33,289 nucleotides of DNA from Candidatus Nitrosopelagicus sp. (GTDB lineage: Archaea > Thermoproteota > Nitrososphaeria > Nitrososphaerales > Nitrosopumilaceae): contig JAOMAI010000009.1 of the NCBI GenBank assembly GCA_028344155.1, forward strand, positions 1 to 33,289, in the 5' to 3' direction. The position numbers and the translations under genes are program-made. The notes under the pieces were generated by a model. That model did not search any database. It was given only the letters and a program-made list of their open reading frames with translations, and was not told the origin of the DNA. Of the stretch, positions 15,730-22,867 are shown piece after piece (position 1 is the first letter of the stretch; every line of letters begins with the position of its first letter).

Positions 15730-16716
15730 CTATACAAATAGATTTATGATGTAAGTGCCCAACGCCCCCAATCCTGCAGCACCTGGAATTGTTATGACCC
15801 ATGAAAAGATAATTTGTCTACTTACCTTCCACCTTACGGCTCGTATTCTTCGTGCAGACCCTGCACCCATGATTGTACCTGTAATTGCATGAGTTGTACT
15901 TGCAGGAATTCCTAATGTTGCAAATACTGCAAGCATTAATCCTCCACTAGTTTCTGCTGCAAATCCTTGATATGGTTTCAATCTAGTAATCTTAACTCCC
16001 AATGTTTTGATTACCTTGTATCCTCCAAAGAATGTGCCTAATCCCATTGCTGTTGCCGCCGCAAATATTACCCATAATGGCATTTCAAGTTCGGGTATTA
16101 AATCTGCAGCAAATAAAATTAAAACAATAATTCCCATAGTTTTTTGCCCATCATTTGCTCCATGTGTTAAGGCAAACCATGCTGATGAAATAATTTGTAA
16201 TCGCCCAAATGTTTTGTTTACTATAGCGGGTTTTCTTCTTGCAAAAAAGAATATGATGAGCCCTGTCACTGCGACTCCAAAAAGCACTCCTCCAATAGGT
16301 GCAACAATTATTCCTGTAAACACTTTGCCTAATCCATCATAAACTAATTTTTCAAATCCTAATCCTGCAATTCCTGCCCCCATTATGCCTCCAATTAATG
16401 AATGGCTGTTTGAAATTGGCAGTCCAAAGTATGTGCATAAGGAACTCCATGCAATTGCTCCTACTAATCCTCCAATAATCATGTAAACTGTAATGTCATC
16501 GGGACTGACGATTCCTTTTGCTATGGTTGTTGCAACTGCAACTCCAAAAATGAATGGTCCTACAAAGTTTGCAACTGCTGAAATTGCAACTGCATGAATT
16601 GGTTTTAAAACACGTGTGCCAATTACCGTGGCTACCGAGTTTGCTGAATCATTAAAGCCATTAACAAAATCGAACACCAAAGCGATGACAATTCCTATAA
16701 TCGCTATTTCTAACAT
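15730..16716 (-). CDS. pit: PiT-family inorganic phosphate transporter
   Basis: The 328-residue membrane protein has the duplicated PiT signature: FDFVNGFNDSANSVATV (15-31) and, in the second half, WFALTHGANDGQKTMG. It has about ten hydrophobic segments. PiT proteins bring in phosphate with cations (H+ or Na+) at low affinity. Length is typical for archaeal members. A start at 16716 follows the DUF47 stop by nine bases, with AGGAA before it, so the two genes form one operon; DUF47 proteins are known PiT partners. Confidence 0.93.
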   Translation of the reverse strand: MLEIAIIGIVIALVFDFVNGFNDSANSVATVIGTRVLKPIHAVAISAVANFVGPFIFGVAVATTIAKGIVSPDDITVYMIIGGLVGAIAWSSLCTYFGLPISNSHSLIGGIMGAGIAGLGFEKLVYDGLGKVFTGIIVAPIGGVLFGVAVTGLIIFFFARRKPAIVNKTFGRLQIISSAWFALTHGANDGQKTMGIIVLILFAADLIPELEMPLWVIFAAATAMGLGTFFGGYKVIKTLGVKITRLKPYQGFAAETSGGLMLAVFATLGIPASTTHAITGTIMGAGSARRIRAVRWKVSRQIIFSWVITIPGAAGLGALGTYIINLFV

Positions 16717-16725
16717 AATTTTTTC

Positions 16726-17355
16726 CTAGGTATATTTTAAAACAATATCTTCAATTACATCTGCCACATCAACACATCGGTCTGATGCAGTTTCCATAGT
16801 TTCATAGATATCTTTTAGTTTGATTATGTGTATTGCATCATTACTTTCAAAGAGTTCAGTTATTGCAGTTCTGTACAAATCATCAATTTTATGCTCAATT
16901 ACACTTGTATTTCTACAATGTTCAATCATTGATTTAGGATTCTTGACATTGCTTAATTTTGATACCATATATTCAACCTCTTTTGTAGCTTTTACCAGTT
17001 CTTCTGCCATTTCCAGTGCATGCGGAGGAGATGTAGTAATTTTGTAACTCAAGAATCTTGCGCCTATTCCATCCATAAAATCAATAATATCATCTATCTT
17101 TGATGCAACCCTTTGCATATCTTCTCTATCTAATGGTGTGATGAAAGTTCTGTTTAGTTCTGAAAAAATATCCCGTGTTAGGACGTCGGCCTCAGTTTCA
17201 ATTCTTGACACTTGTTTTATTTTTTCAACATTGGTTGGGTCTTGTAATAATTCGTATACAGCTTCAGATGCTTCCACTGATTTTTTTGCTAAACCATCTA
17301 AAATCACTAACAGTTCTTTTTCATTTGATTTTACCCAAGAAAACCATTGTCCCAT
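16726..17355 (-). CDS. DUF47 family PiT-accessory protein (PhoU-like)
   Basis: The 209-residue all-helical protein matches DUF47, which is distantly related to PhoU: VEKIKQVSRIETEADVLTRD, TPLDREDMQRVASKIDDIID and the acidic repeat in METASDRCVDVADVIEDI. The family sits next to PiT genes in many organisms and is thought to control transport. It is the first gene of the DUF47-pit operon. The sequence before its start shares an 8-mer, at the same distance from the ATG, with the ferritin promoter described separately. Confidence 0.9.
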   Translation of the reverse strand: MGQWFSWVKSNEKELLVILDGLAKKSVEASEAVYELLQDPTNVEKIKQVSRIETEADVLTRDIFSELNRTFITPLDREDMQRVASKIDDIIDFMDGIGARFLSYKITTSPPHALEMAEELVKATKEVEYMVSKLSNVKNPKSMIEHCRNTSVIEHKIDDLYRTAITELFESNDAIHIIKLKDIYETMETASDRCVDVADVIEDIVLKYT

Positions 17356-17383
17356 AACAAATAAAATAAAATTTTGAAGTTAA

Positions 17384-17418
17384 GACTGATCCACGTGTTC
17401 TATATGGTAACTATATAG
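17384..17418 (-). promoter_or_regulatory. Upstream region of the DUF47-pit operon: shared 8-mer and inverted repeat
   Basis: Read on the minus strand, GATCAGTC (17384-17391) ends 29 bases before the first base of the DUF47 start codon, exactly as in both copies of the ferritin-type promoter. Further upstream, CTATAT (17400-17405) and ATATAG (17413-17418) form an inverted repeat with a 7-base spacer. Either could bind a regulator, but neither has been matched to a known factor. Confidence 0.4.
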
Positions 17419-17542
17419 TAGACGTATCACGCGATCAAAAGATTTTGTTTATCAATCATCCATAAGAGTTTGATTTGATAATCTTAGAACAAGATCTTAG
17501 AATAACAATTTGATTTATGTTAGAAAAGAAGTTCAAACGAAC

Positions 17543-17707
17543 ATGAAACAAATATCTGAAATTGAGAGTGAAGTAGAAGAAGAACTTCCAATTTTCATTT
17601 GCGATGCTGACGAACACATGTTGGACCCATTAGAGACTATCAAATATTCACTAAATGAGATTCAGCTCACATATGGCTCTGTAGTGAAAGTTCGAGATGC
17701 ACCTTAA
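17543..17707 (+). CDS. Small acidic protein of unknown function
   Basis: The ATG at 17543 gives 54 residues (MKQISEIESEVEEELP onward); a TTG at 17510 would add eleven, but TTTATGT about 27 nt before 17543 looks like a TATA box for a leaderless message. The protein is very acidic, with one Cys and one His close together (FICDADEHM). No family is recognised. The next gene starts two bases after its stop, so the pair is an operon. It is divergent from DUF47-pit. Confidence 0.6.
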   Translation: MKQISEIESEVEEELPIFICDADEHMLDPLETIKYSLNEIQLTYGSVVKVRDAP

Positions 17708-17709
17708 TC

Positions 17710-17955
17710 ATGAAAACAAAAAATACAATACCAGAAAATAAGATTGATGAATTAAAAGCGCTCATCGCAAGAAGTATTTTGATTCGCATAGAACAAAAAA
17801 AGATTGAAGCAAAATTACACGAGATTGCAAAATATTATGATGAAGAATCACTCAAATCAATTTATGAACCAATTGGAGAATCTATGATGAGCGTAGTAGG
17901 ATTAGATTTACCAAGAAAACATCCAAAAGAATCACAAAAATCAAAATCTAAATAA
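17710..17955 (+). CDS. Small charged helical protein of unknown function
   Basis: The 81-residue protein is mostly helix (NKIDELKALIARSILIRIEQ, then KKIEAKLHEIAKYYDEES) with a basic Ser/Lys-rich tail (KHPKESQKSKSK). It has no Cys and no hydrophobic segment. It is the second gene of a pair starting two bases after the preceding stop. Its 3' end converges on the ferritin-like gene 19 bases away. No family is recognised. Confidence 0.6.
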   Translation: MKTKNTIPENKIDELKALIARSILIRIEQKKIEAKLHEIAKYYDEESLKSIYEPIGESMMSVVGLDLPRKHPKESQKSKSK

Positions 17956-17974
17956 TTTCTAAAAAAAAAGGAAA

Positions 17975-18457
17975 TTAGGAAATTTCCAGTTTGTCTAATA
18001 TGTCTTCGATGTCTTGTTCGTCTTTTGCTTCATCAGTTACCAAGTCTAGTGCGAGATGGTATGTTATGTGGTCTTTTCCTTGAGTGCTACTTGCAAGTTC
18101 GTTATAATGTTCTATTGCAGTTCTTTCGAATTCAAGTGCATATTCTAATGCACTTCGCAATGTAACATGGTTACCAGGTTCCAAGTTTCCTAGTCCAGAA
18201 ACTTCTGCCCAGTCTTGTGGATTGTCGGTTGCTTTTGCTCCCAACTGATCCAATCTCAATGCAACTTTTTTTGCATGTTCTAACTCGTCGTTAGCACTTT
18301 CTGAATAGAAATCACTGTGCAAGAATCCCAATCCTTCTGCATACTGATCAATGTAAAACCAGTAATGAAATGCGGACATTTCTAATGCATATGCTTTTTT
18401 TAGCATTTCGATTGTTCCTTCTGCAGCTCCAGCAATTTCAATATTCTTTTTGCCCAT
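17975..18457 (-). CDS. Ferritin-like (Dps-like) di-iron protein
   Basis: The 160-residue four-helix protein has candidate metal ligands E26 (ALEMSAFHYWFY), E58-x2-H61 (NDELEHAKK), E111 (LEFERTAIEHY) and an acidic cluster near E143-D146. This pattern fits the ferritin-like/Dps-like group that oxidises and stores iron or removes peroxide. Length is typical for Dps-like proteins. The ATG at 18457 is about 24 nt from a TATA-like GTATATAC on the minus strand, so the message is probably leaderless. Its promoter is one of two near-identical copies (see 18654-18702). Confidence 0.85.
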   Translation of the reverse strand: MGKKNIEIAGAAEGTIEMLKKAYALEMSAFHYWFYIDQYAEGLGFLHSDFYSESANDELEHAKKVALRLDQLGAKATDNPQDWAEVSGLGNLEPGNHVTLRSALEYALEFERTAIEHYNELASSTQGKDHITYHLALDLVTDEAKDEQDIEDILDKLEIS

Positions 18458-18474
18458 AAGCCGATAACGTAATA

Positions 18475-18523
18475 CTAGTATATACGACTGATCTGTTTTG
18501 TTAAACGCCGTAGTATAACAGAG
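18475..18523 (-). promoter_or_regulatory. Promoter of the ferritin-like gene, copy 1 of a duplicated element
   Basis: This 49-base element matches 18654-18702 at 46 of 49 positions; its first 38 bases (18475-18512) are identical. On the minus strand it contains GATCAGTC followed by the TATA-like GTATATAC. Its downstream edge is 18 bases from the first base of the ferritin-like start codon, the same as in copy 2. An imperfect palindrome, GTTTAACAAAAC, lies upstream of the TATA box and could be an operator. Confidence 0.75.
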
Positions 18524-18540
18524 TAATATTTTAAAAAAAA

Positions 18541-18636
18541 TTATTTTTCTAAAACATCATATGCTATAATTACAGATCTCTTTTTTTTCTTTGAACCCCA
18601 TTCATTTTCGGTATGTCCTAAATCAATTGAACCCAT
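18541..18636 (-). CDS. 31-residue basic protein under a ferritin-type promoter
   Basis: A longer frame reaches a GTG at 18747, but it would run through the duplicated promoter and into the 3' end of the reductase gene. The ATG at 18636 lies at the position where transcription should start from promoter copy 2, giving a 31-residue product, MGSIDLGHTENEWGSKKKKR then SVIIAYDVLEK. It has a KKKKR cluster and no Cys or membrane segment. No family is recognised. Co-regulation with the ferritin-like gene suggests a role in iron or oxidative stress (inference). Confidence 0.6.
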   Translation of the reverse strand: MGSIDLGHTENEWGSKKKKRSVIIAYDVLEK

Positions 18637-18653
18637 GTCCTTGACAAGTGAAT

Positions 18654-18702
18654 CTAGTATATACGACTGATCTGTTTTGTTAAACGCCGTAATATGACAC
18701 AG
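18654..18702 (-). promoter_or_regulatory. Promoter of the 31-residue gene, copy 2 of the duplicated element
   Basis: This is the second copy of the 49-base element at 18475-18523, in the same orientation and 179 bases away. It includes the same GATCAGTC and GTATATAC, and its edge is again 18 bases from the first base of an ATG (18636). The 17 bases between element and start codon differ completely between copies, so conservation ends where promoter function would end. Confidence 0.7.
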
Positions 18703-18709
18703 AAATTTA

Positions 18710-19540
18710 TTATCCGTAAGATTCGAATTTAACTTCGTAACTACCATCTTCGCGTTTGTTTCTCTCTGTTACAAACTCCTTGTTTCCAAGAAAATCCAAG
18801 GTTCCATCAATTGTTCCTTGCCATCCACAAATGTAAAACATGGTATTTTCTTGTGTAATTTTTTCACCAACTAATTCTTCTAATGGAGATATTTGTCCAG
18901 GTCTTGCTCTTAGAAATTGTTCTACTCTTCCCACCTGTCCAGTCCAAGAACGATTTAGCCATTCTTGTGGTCTACTAATTGCTGCTCGATATTTGAAATT
19001 CCATTTGTCCGTACCTCTATCAATACTTTCAAGTTCTAAATCCGTCAAACGTTCTCTGTAACTTAGTTCATCAACGTAACTTGCTCCGTGTAAAACAACA
19101 AGTTCACGCTTATCTCCTACATCATGAAGATGTTGGGCAAAACTAACAAACGGTGCCAATCCGGTTCCACCCCCGATACAGACAATTCTTCGTTTGTCAG
19201 GGTCACCATTTGGTAATTTGTCATTAATTGTAAGAGTGCCATTGGCTTTTCTCCATTGAATTGGATCACCTTCTTTTAGATTAAACATTGCAGTGGTTAA
19301 TCTTCCAGGATATGGTTTTCTTACCCACCTAATGACAAACTCGATATATTTTTTATTTTCAGGATGAGATGCAATTGAATATGCACGATTGATTACACGA
19401 TTATTTTCACTTTTTACAGGGAGTCCTAAAGTGAGAAACTGACCTGCTTTATAATCAGGAAAAGGACCTTCAGGAACTACTCGAAATATAGCTAAATCTT
19501 CTCGTAGTAATTGAATATAACTAACAGTAGCGTTTTCCAA
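18710..19540 (-). CDS. Ferredoxin-NADP reductase-like FAD/NAD(P)H oxidoreductase
   Basis: The 276-residue protein has the FNR fold signatures: RAYSIAS (52-58) for FAD, GGGTGLAPF (123-131) for NAD(P) pyrophosphate, and ICGW (237-240). It should pass electrons between NAD(P)H and a ferredoxin or flavodoxin; in ammonia oxidisers such enzymes may supply reduced cofactor for biosynthesis (inference). The start is TTG at 19540, four bases after the stop of the preceding gene on this strand, with GGGAG upstream. No nearer ATG exists before conserved sequence. It forms an operon with the 129-residue gene. Confidence 0.87.
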   Translation of the reverse strand: MENATVSYIQLLREDLAIFRVVPEGPFPDYKAGQFLTLGLPVKSENNRVINRAYSIASHPENKKYIEFVIRWVRKPYPGRLTTAMFNLKEGDPIQWRKANGTLTINDKLPNGDPDKRRIVCIGGGTGLAPFVSFAQHLHDVGDKRELVVLHGASYVDELSYRERLTDLELESIDRGTDKWNFKYRAAISRPQEWLNRSWTGQVGRVEQFLRARPGQISPLEELVGEKITQENTMFYICGWQGTIDGTLDFLGNKEFVTERNKREDGSYEVKFESYG

Positions 19541-19544
19541 ATTA

Positions 19545-19934
19545 TTAATTCTCCCATGGAGGAATTACAGAAATGATTGCTTGTATCATTTCATGATAAT
19601 GTATAGTTGGCTGAGTACTGATTAGTAATAATTTTCCATCATATGGAATTGAAATTAAAGTTACATGTTCATATTCAGTTAGTGTGAGTTTTTCATGACC
19701 TAAACGAAATGAAAGATTTTGTGCTTTTCTCCATCTTTCCAATGAGTAATTTATTGAAATTTTTATTTCATCATCATCCAAAAGTGGATCTAAATCTTTT
19801 TTTTGAACACTGTGTATTAAATCAGATTTATTATTTACCAAACCTACAAAACGAACACTTTCATTTGAATAAAGTACATCACTACAAAGTTTTTCATAAG
19901 ATTGTGTAGTTACTATTTCTTCAGCCATTCCCAT
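19545..19934 (-). CDS. Conserved archaeal small protein, DUF6659-like
   Basis: The 129-residue protein contains SYEKLCSDVLYSNESVRFVG and LVNNKSDLIHSVQ near the start and ends with HVTLISIPYDGKLLLISTQP. This order of helix, strand pair and late strands resembles DUF6659 proteins, a Roadblock-like family that is abundant in these archaea; the match is from memory and moderate. An ATG at 19928 (third residue) is an alternative start. The four-base gap to the reductase gene suggests co-transcription. Function is unknown; Roadblock-like domains often act with small GTPases. Confidence 0.65.
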   Translation of the reverse strand: MGMAEEIVTTQSYEKLCSDVLYSNESVRFVGLVNNKSDLIHSVQKKDLDPLLDDDEIKISINYSLERWRKAQNLSFRLGHEKLTLTEYEHVTLISIPYDGKLLLISTQPTIHYHEMIQAIISVIPPWEN

Positions 19935-19975
19935 TCAGGTCTCTCTTCGTATTCTTTATCGTCATCCATCAGACA

Positions 19976-21268
19976 TCAAGCGTCAGATTTCTTTTTTGAC
20001 GACTCTAATTTTTCATCAAGGCTTAACTTGAACTCTTCTTCATCAGAGTAAGCTTGTTCTGCATGTTCACTGATATCCAAACCAACGTCTTCTTGTTCTG
20101 GTTCGACACGTATACCAATAAGATGTTTGATTAACTGTAAAAGTAGCCATGTTCCACCAAAGCCCATAGCAGCAGCAACTGCAATTCCAACACCCTGTAT
20201 CCAGATTTGATCCAGACTTCCAGAAATGAGCAAGCCGTCAACACCTGCGGGATTAATCAAAGTGCTTGCGAATATTCCAATTCCAAGTGCACCTACAATT
20301 CCTGCAATACCGTGAACGGAACTTACATCAAGTGAATCATCAATTTTTAATTTATCTCTAATTAGTACGACTCCTCCGTATGATAAGATACCAATTGCTA
20401 TTGCAAGAACAAATGCATGTTCTACGCTGACAAAGCCTGATGCAGGGGTAATTCCTGCAAGACCAGCAATAGCGCCGTTTATTGTAGCAACGATAGATGG
20501 TTTTCCTGTACGCATCCAAGACAATCCAGCCCAGATTAGAGCAGATACAGAAGATGCCAAGTGAGTTACAATTACAGTATTTCCTGCTACACCGCCAGAT
20601 GCGAGTGCGCTTCCTGCGTTAAATCCGAACCATCCTAGCCATAATAATGAAGATCCTAATACTGCAAGAGGAATGCTGTGAGGGATGTTTATGGCAGGGC
20701 CAAATCCTCTTCTTTTTCCAAGTACTAAAGCGGCTGCAAGTGCTGCCATTCCTACAGTAGTGTGAATAACGATACCACCGGCAAAGTCAACTACACCGAG
20801 TTCTGCTAACCATCCACCGCCCCAAACCATGTGAACGATTGGGTAATAGATGAGCATTGACCATGCAGATATGAATATGATAAAAGAGCTGAACTTCATT
20901 CTTTCAGCGATAGTTCCAGTTAGTAGTAAAGGTGTGATACATGCAAACATCAATTGGAACTTTACAAATAATACACCAGGAATTGTTGGCGCGTACTGTT
21001 CAAGAGGTGCATCCCAAGGAATTCCTTTCAAAAATGTCCAATCAAGATTACCAATAATACCCTGTGTTGATGGACCAAATGATAGACTGAATCCGAAGAC
21101 AAACCACATTACACTTAGGAGTGACATTCCAAAGAAGATCTGCATGAAAATCGAAACCACATTTTTCTTTCGCAAAAGACCCGACTCGAATAATCCAAGT
21201 GCTGGGATCATTAACAGAACCAAGCATCCTGCTATTAACATCCATGCTGTGTCTCCGGTATCTATCAT
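19976..21268 (-). CDS. amt: Ammonium transporter Amt
   Basis: The 430-residue protein has eleven hydrophobic segments and the Amt hallmarks: GLFESGLLRKKNVVS, TGTIAERMKF, DFAGGIVIHTTVG with pore His H169, and VSSVHGIAG with H319. The cytosolic tail after residue 390 is unusually acidic and long (EQEDVGLDISEHAEQAYSDE, then lysine-rich). It moves ammonium/ammonia, the energy and nitrogen source of ammonia-oxidising archaea, across the cytoplasmic membrane. It is divergent from glnK, the usual regulator of Amt; GlnK plugs the channel in other organisms. Confidence 0.96.
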   Translation of the reverse strand: MIDTGDTAWMLIAGCLVLLMIPALGLFESGLLRKKNVVSIFMQIFFGMSLLSVMWFVFGFSLSFGPSTQGIIGNLDWTFLKGIPWDAPLEQYAPTIPGVLFVKFQLMFACITPLLLTGTIAERMKFSSFIIFISAWSMLIYYPIVHMVWGGGWLAELGVVDFAGGIVIHTTVGMAALAAALVLGKRRGFGPAINIPHSIPLAVLGSSLLWLGWFGFNAGSALASGGVAGNTVIVTHLASSVSALIWAGLSWMRTGKPSIVATINGAIAGLAGITPASGFVSVEHAFVLAIAIGILSYGGVVLIRDKLKIDDSLDVSSVHGIAGIVGALGIGIFASTLINPAGVDGLLISGSLDQIWIQGVGIAVAAAMGFGGTWLLLQLIKHLIGIRVEPEQEDVGLDISEHAEQAYSDEEEFKLSLDEKLESSKKKSDA

Positions 21269-21311
21269 TAAAAATTTTGAAAGTTTTTTTCATTTAACAG
21301 TTTACCAATTT

Positions 21312-21328
21312 GGTTATCAGTGATAATC
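21312..21328. promoter_or_regulatory. Inverted repeat between amt and glnK, candidate operator
   Basis: GGTTATCA (21312-21319) and TGATAATC (21321-21328) form a near-perfect inverted repeat around one base, in the 112-base region between the divergent amt and glnK genes. The 11-mer AGTGATAATCA (21319-21329) recurs on the minus strand in the P-II fusion/sbtA intergenic region (22887-22897). This would suit a regulator shared by nitrogen and carbon uptake, but no factor is known. Confidence 0.45.
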
Positions 21329-21380
21329 AAAAGATGTACAATTTCTAAATTATTAATTACTTTGACAGATAAAATAATTC

Positions 21381-21710
21381 ATGTTAAAACTTGAAGTCAT
21401 ACTTGCAGAAAACGACGTGATGGAAATCAGTGAAGGATTAAAAGAAATTGACGTTGGCGGACTAACAATTATCAAAGTTAGAGGTCGAGGTGCAAAAACT
21501 GAGCCTGAAATTCACACATCAAAAGGTATGGAAGTGTTTACACCTCATTTTGGCGACAAATATAGAATGATGGTAGTAGTTCCAGAGTCAAAAGAAGAAA
21601 AAACCGTAGACATTATCAAGAAGAACGCAAGAAATGGTAAAATTTTCATCTCACAAATGTTACGGGCAATTGATATCAAATCCGGAAACGAAGGGGAAGA
21701 AGTTATCTAA
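21381..21710 (+). CDS. glnK: P-II nitrogen regulatory protein GlnK
   Basis: The 109-residue protein has the P-II fold: KLEVILAENDVMEISEGLKE at the start (KLEVILAEND), VRGRGAKTEPE leading into the T loop, and the B-loop-like KNARNGKIFIS (81-91). The T loop lacks the usual Tyr51 and is altered (EPEIHTSKGMEVFTPHFG), so uridylylation is unlikely, as in other archaeal P-II proteins. It should sense ATP/ADP and 2-oxoglutarate and gate Amt. A TATA-like box about 26 nt upstream suggests a leaderless message. Three small genes follow at once on the same strand. Confidence 0.92.
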   Translation: MLKLEVILAENDVMEISEGLKEIDVGGLTIIKVRGRGAKTEPEIHTSKGMEVFTPHFGDKYRMMVVVPESKEEKTVDIIKKNARNGKIFISQMLRAIDIKSGNEGEEVI

Positions 21711-21711
21711 A

Positions 21712-21834
21712 ATGAAATTATCACTCGATAGAAGTAAATTCTCAAAATTAACCAAATTAGACTATCTAAAATGCACAATTATAGGCGTAATAGTCGTAAT
21801 TCCACCTCTAATTATGATAATGTTGGTGAACTGA
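21712..21834 (+). CDS. 40-residue single-pass membrane microprotein after glnK
   Basis: The ATG at 21712 starts one base after the glnK stop. The product has a basic N-terminal half (MKLSLDRSKFSKLTKLDYLK) and a membrane helix (about 22-39, TIIGVIVVIPPLIMIML). No family is recognised. A longer frame extends upstream inside glnK, but the ATG at 21712 fits operon spacing. Position suggests co-expression with GlnK and Amt; a small membrane regulator or tether is possible but unproven. Confidence 0.6.
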   Translation: MKLSLDRSKFSKLTKLDYLKCTIIGVIVVIPPLIMIMLVN

Positions 21835-21839
21835 GGAAC

Positions 21840-22115
21840 ATGAGCCTTAGATTAATAACAAAACGTGGAACCTCAAACAAGATAGTTGAAGATGATATCA
21901 GCTACAACTGGGCAGGACAAACATTCAAAGAATATCAATCAAGAAGAACCGCATCAGTCATTTTATCTAAAAGAAATAAAACAGTGATCACCTCAGCAAG
22001 AGGAACTGTAACAAAATATTTGGAAAATTCTTCAGAAATTGAGTCATCCAAACCAAAAATGGCATATATTACCACAGAACGTGGAACAAAACGAAGGTTA
22101 ATCAAAATAAATTGA
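21840..22115 (+). CDS. 91-residue basic protein with three I-T-x-x-R-G-T repeats
   Basis: The ATG at 21840 gives a 91-residue basic protein. The motif I-T-x-x-R-G-T occurs three times: residues 6-11 (ITKRGT), 50-56 (ITSARGT) and 77-83 (ITTERGT), each followed by one or two residues and then Lys or Arg. There is no Cys, no membrane segment and no recognised domain. It lies between two membrane microprotein genes, five bases after the first and overlapping the start of the second. The repeats suggest repeated beta-hairpins that bind a charged partner (inference). Confidence 0.65.
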   Translation: MSLRLITKRGTSNKIVEDDISYNWAGQTFKEYQSRRTASVILSKRNKTVITSARGTVTKYLENSSEIESSKPKMAYITTERGTKRRLIKIN

Positions 22116-22231
22116 AACTAGAACAAATTACAACTCAAATTAGAAAATCAAAAATCTTTGTTGCTAAACTTGGCTTTGCAGCAGTAGGTATGACCTTACT
22201 TGGTCTGTATTTGTTTGCAGATTATATTTAA
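22112..22231 (+). CDS. 39-residue membrane microprotein, TTG start overlapping previous stop
   Basis: A TTG at 22112 overlaps the TGA of the 91-residue gene (TTGA), and the frame runs to TAA at 22229-22231. The product is MKLEQITTQIRKSKIFVAKL followed by a membrane helix (about 18-37, including GFAAVGMTLLGLYLF). The overlap suggests translational coupling. No family is recognised. It resembles the 40-residue microprotein two genes upstream only in layout (basic N-terminal half, one C-terminal helix). Confidence 0.5.
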   Translation: MKLEQITTQIRKSKIFVAKLGFAAVGMTLLGLYLFADYI

Positions 22232-22240
22232 AAAAAATTA

Positions 22241-22807
22241 CTAAATATCTTCGTAAAGCATTGTTGGATTCTTTAATTGCTTATCTAAGGTTGGGAGATA
22301 TTTCAAGATACAATAATTAACAAAATCGCTAAATGAACGAATTCTATAGTCAGATTCTAAAATTTCACTATGCTCATCATAATATTGTTCTAATTTATAC
22401 AAGGTTCGCTTTTGAAGTGGAACCAATCTATTACGTTTTGTAGTAAATCTAACAGGAGTAGGTTTTTCTTCAGGTTCTACATCAGCCTGACCTTCAAGAG
22501 TGGATAGATCAATACTTTCTTCCATATCAAAGACAAAAATTTTACTCTTGATAGATTGAGGAAGACCTGAATTTTTAGAAATTATTTCCAGGACCGCACG
22601 TGCTTCTTTGTCTTGCATAGCCAGTTCAATTTTTGCAAGCATTGTAGATCTAACACCAGTTCCACCAGCACGAGAACCTTTTGATTCACTGATGAATTTA
22701 CTGTCTTCTAAATTTCGTTTATCGATAATGTCAATACCCAAAGAATCTAATTTTTCACGAAGAACAGGGTAATTTTTTCGATTGATTATAGCTTCAATCT
22801 TCTTCAT
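22241..22807 (-). CDS. P-II-like domain fused to a C-terminal helical (possibly ribbon-helix-helix) domain
   Basis: Residues 1-105 follow the P-II pattern: MKKIEAIINRKNYPVLREKL, a T-loop region rich in Ser/Gly (ISESKGSRAGGTGVRSTML), then KIELAMQDKEARAVLEII and KIFVFDMEESI. A charged linker (about 107-120) leads to residues 121-188, a basic helical region with RSFSDFVNYCILKYL (157-171), reminiscent of ribbon-helix-helix or membrane-tethering helices. It ends ten bases from the last microprotein gene and is divergent from sbtA. It could read nucleotide or 2-oxoglutarate state and act on transcription of the neighbouring genes (inference). Confidence 0.72.
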   Translation of the reverse strand: MKKIEAIINRKNYPVLREKLDSLGIDIIDKRNLEDSKFISESKGSRAGGTGVRSTMLAKIELAMQDKEARAVLEIISKNSGLPQSIKSKIFVFDMEESIDLSTLEGQADVEPEEKPTPVRFTTKRNRLVPLQKRTLYKLEQYYDEHSEILESDYRIRSFSDFVNYCILKYLPTLDKQLKNPTMLYEDI

Positions 22808-22867
22808 AATATTTCGCTGAATTATTCTTTATTATACATAATCATTATTTCGAAACTATGGAATATT

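Noticed and set aside
18541-18747. 68-residue frame reaching a GTG at 18747
   Set aside because: It overlaps the end of the reductase gene and passes through the duplicated promoter; the ATG at 18636 fits the promoter geometry.
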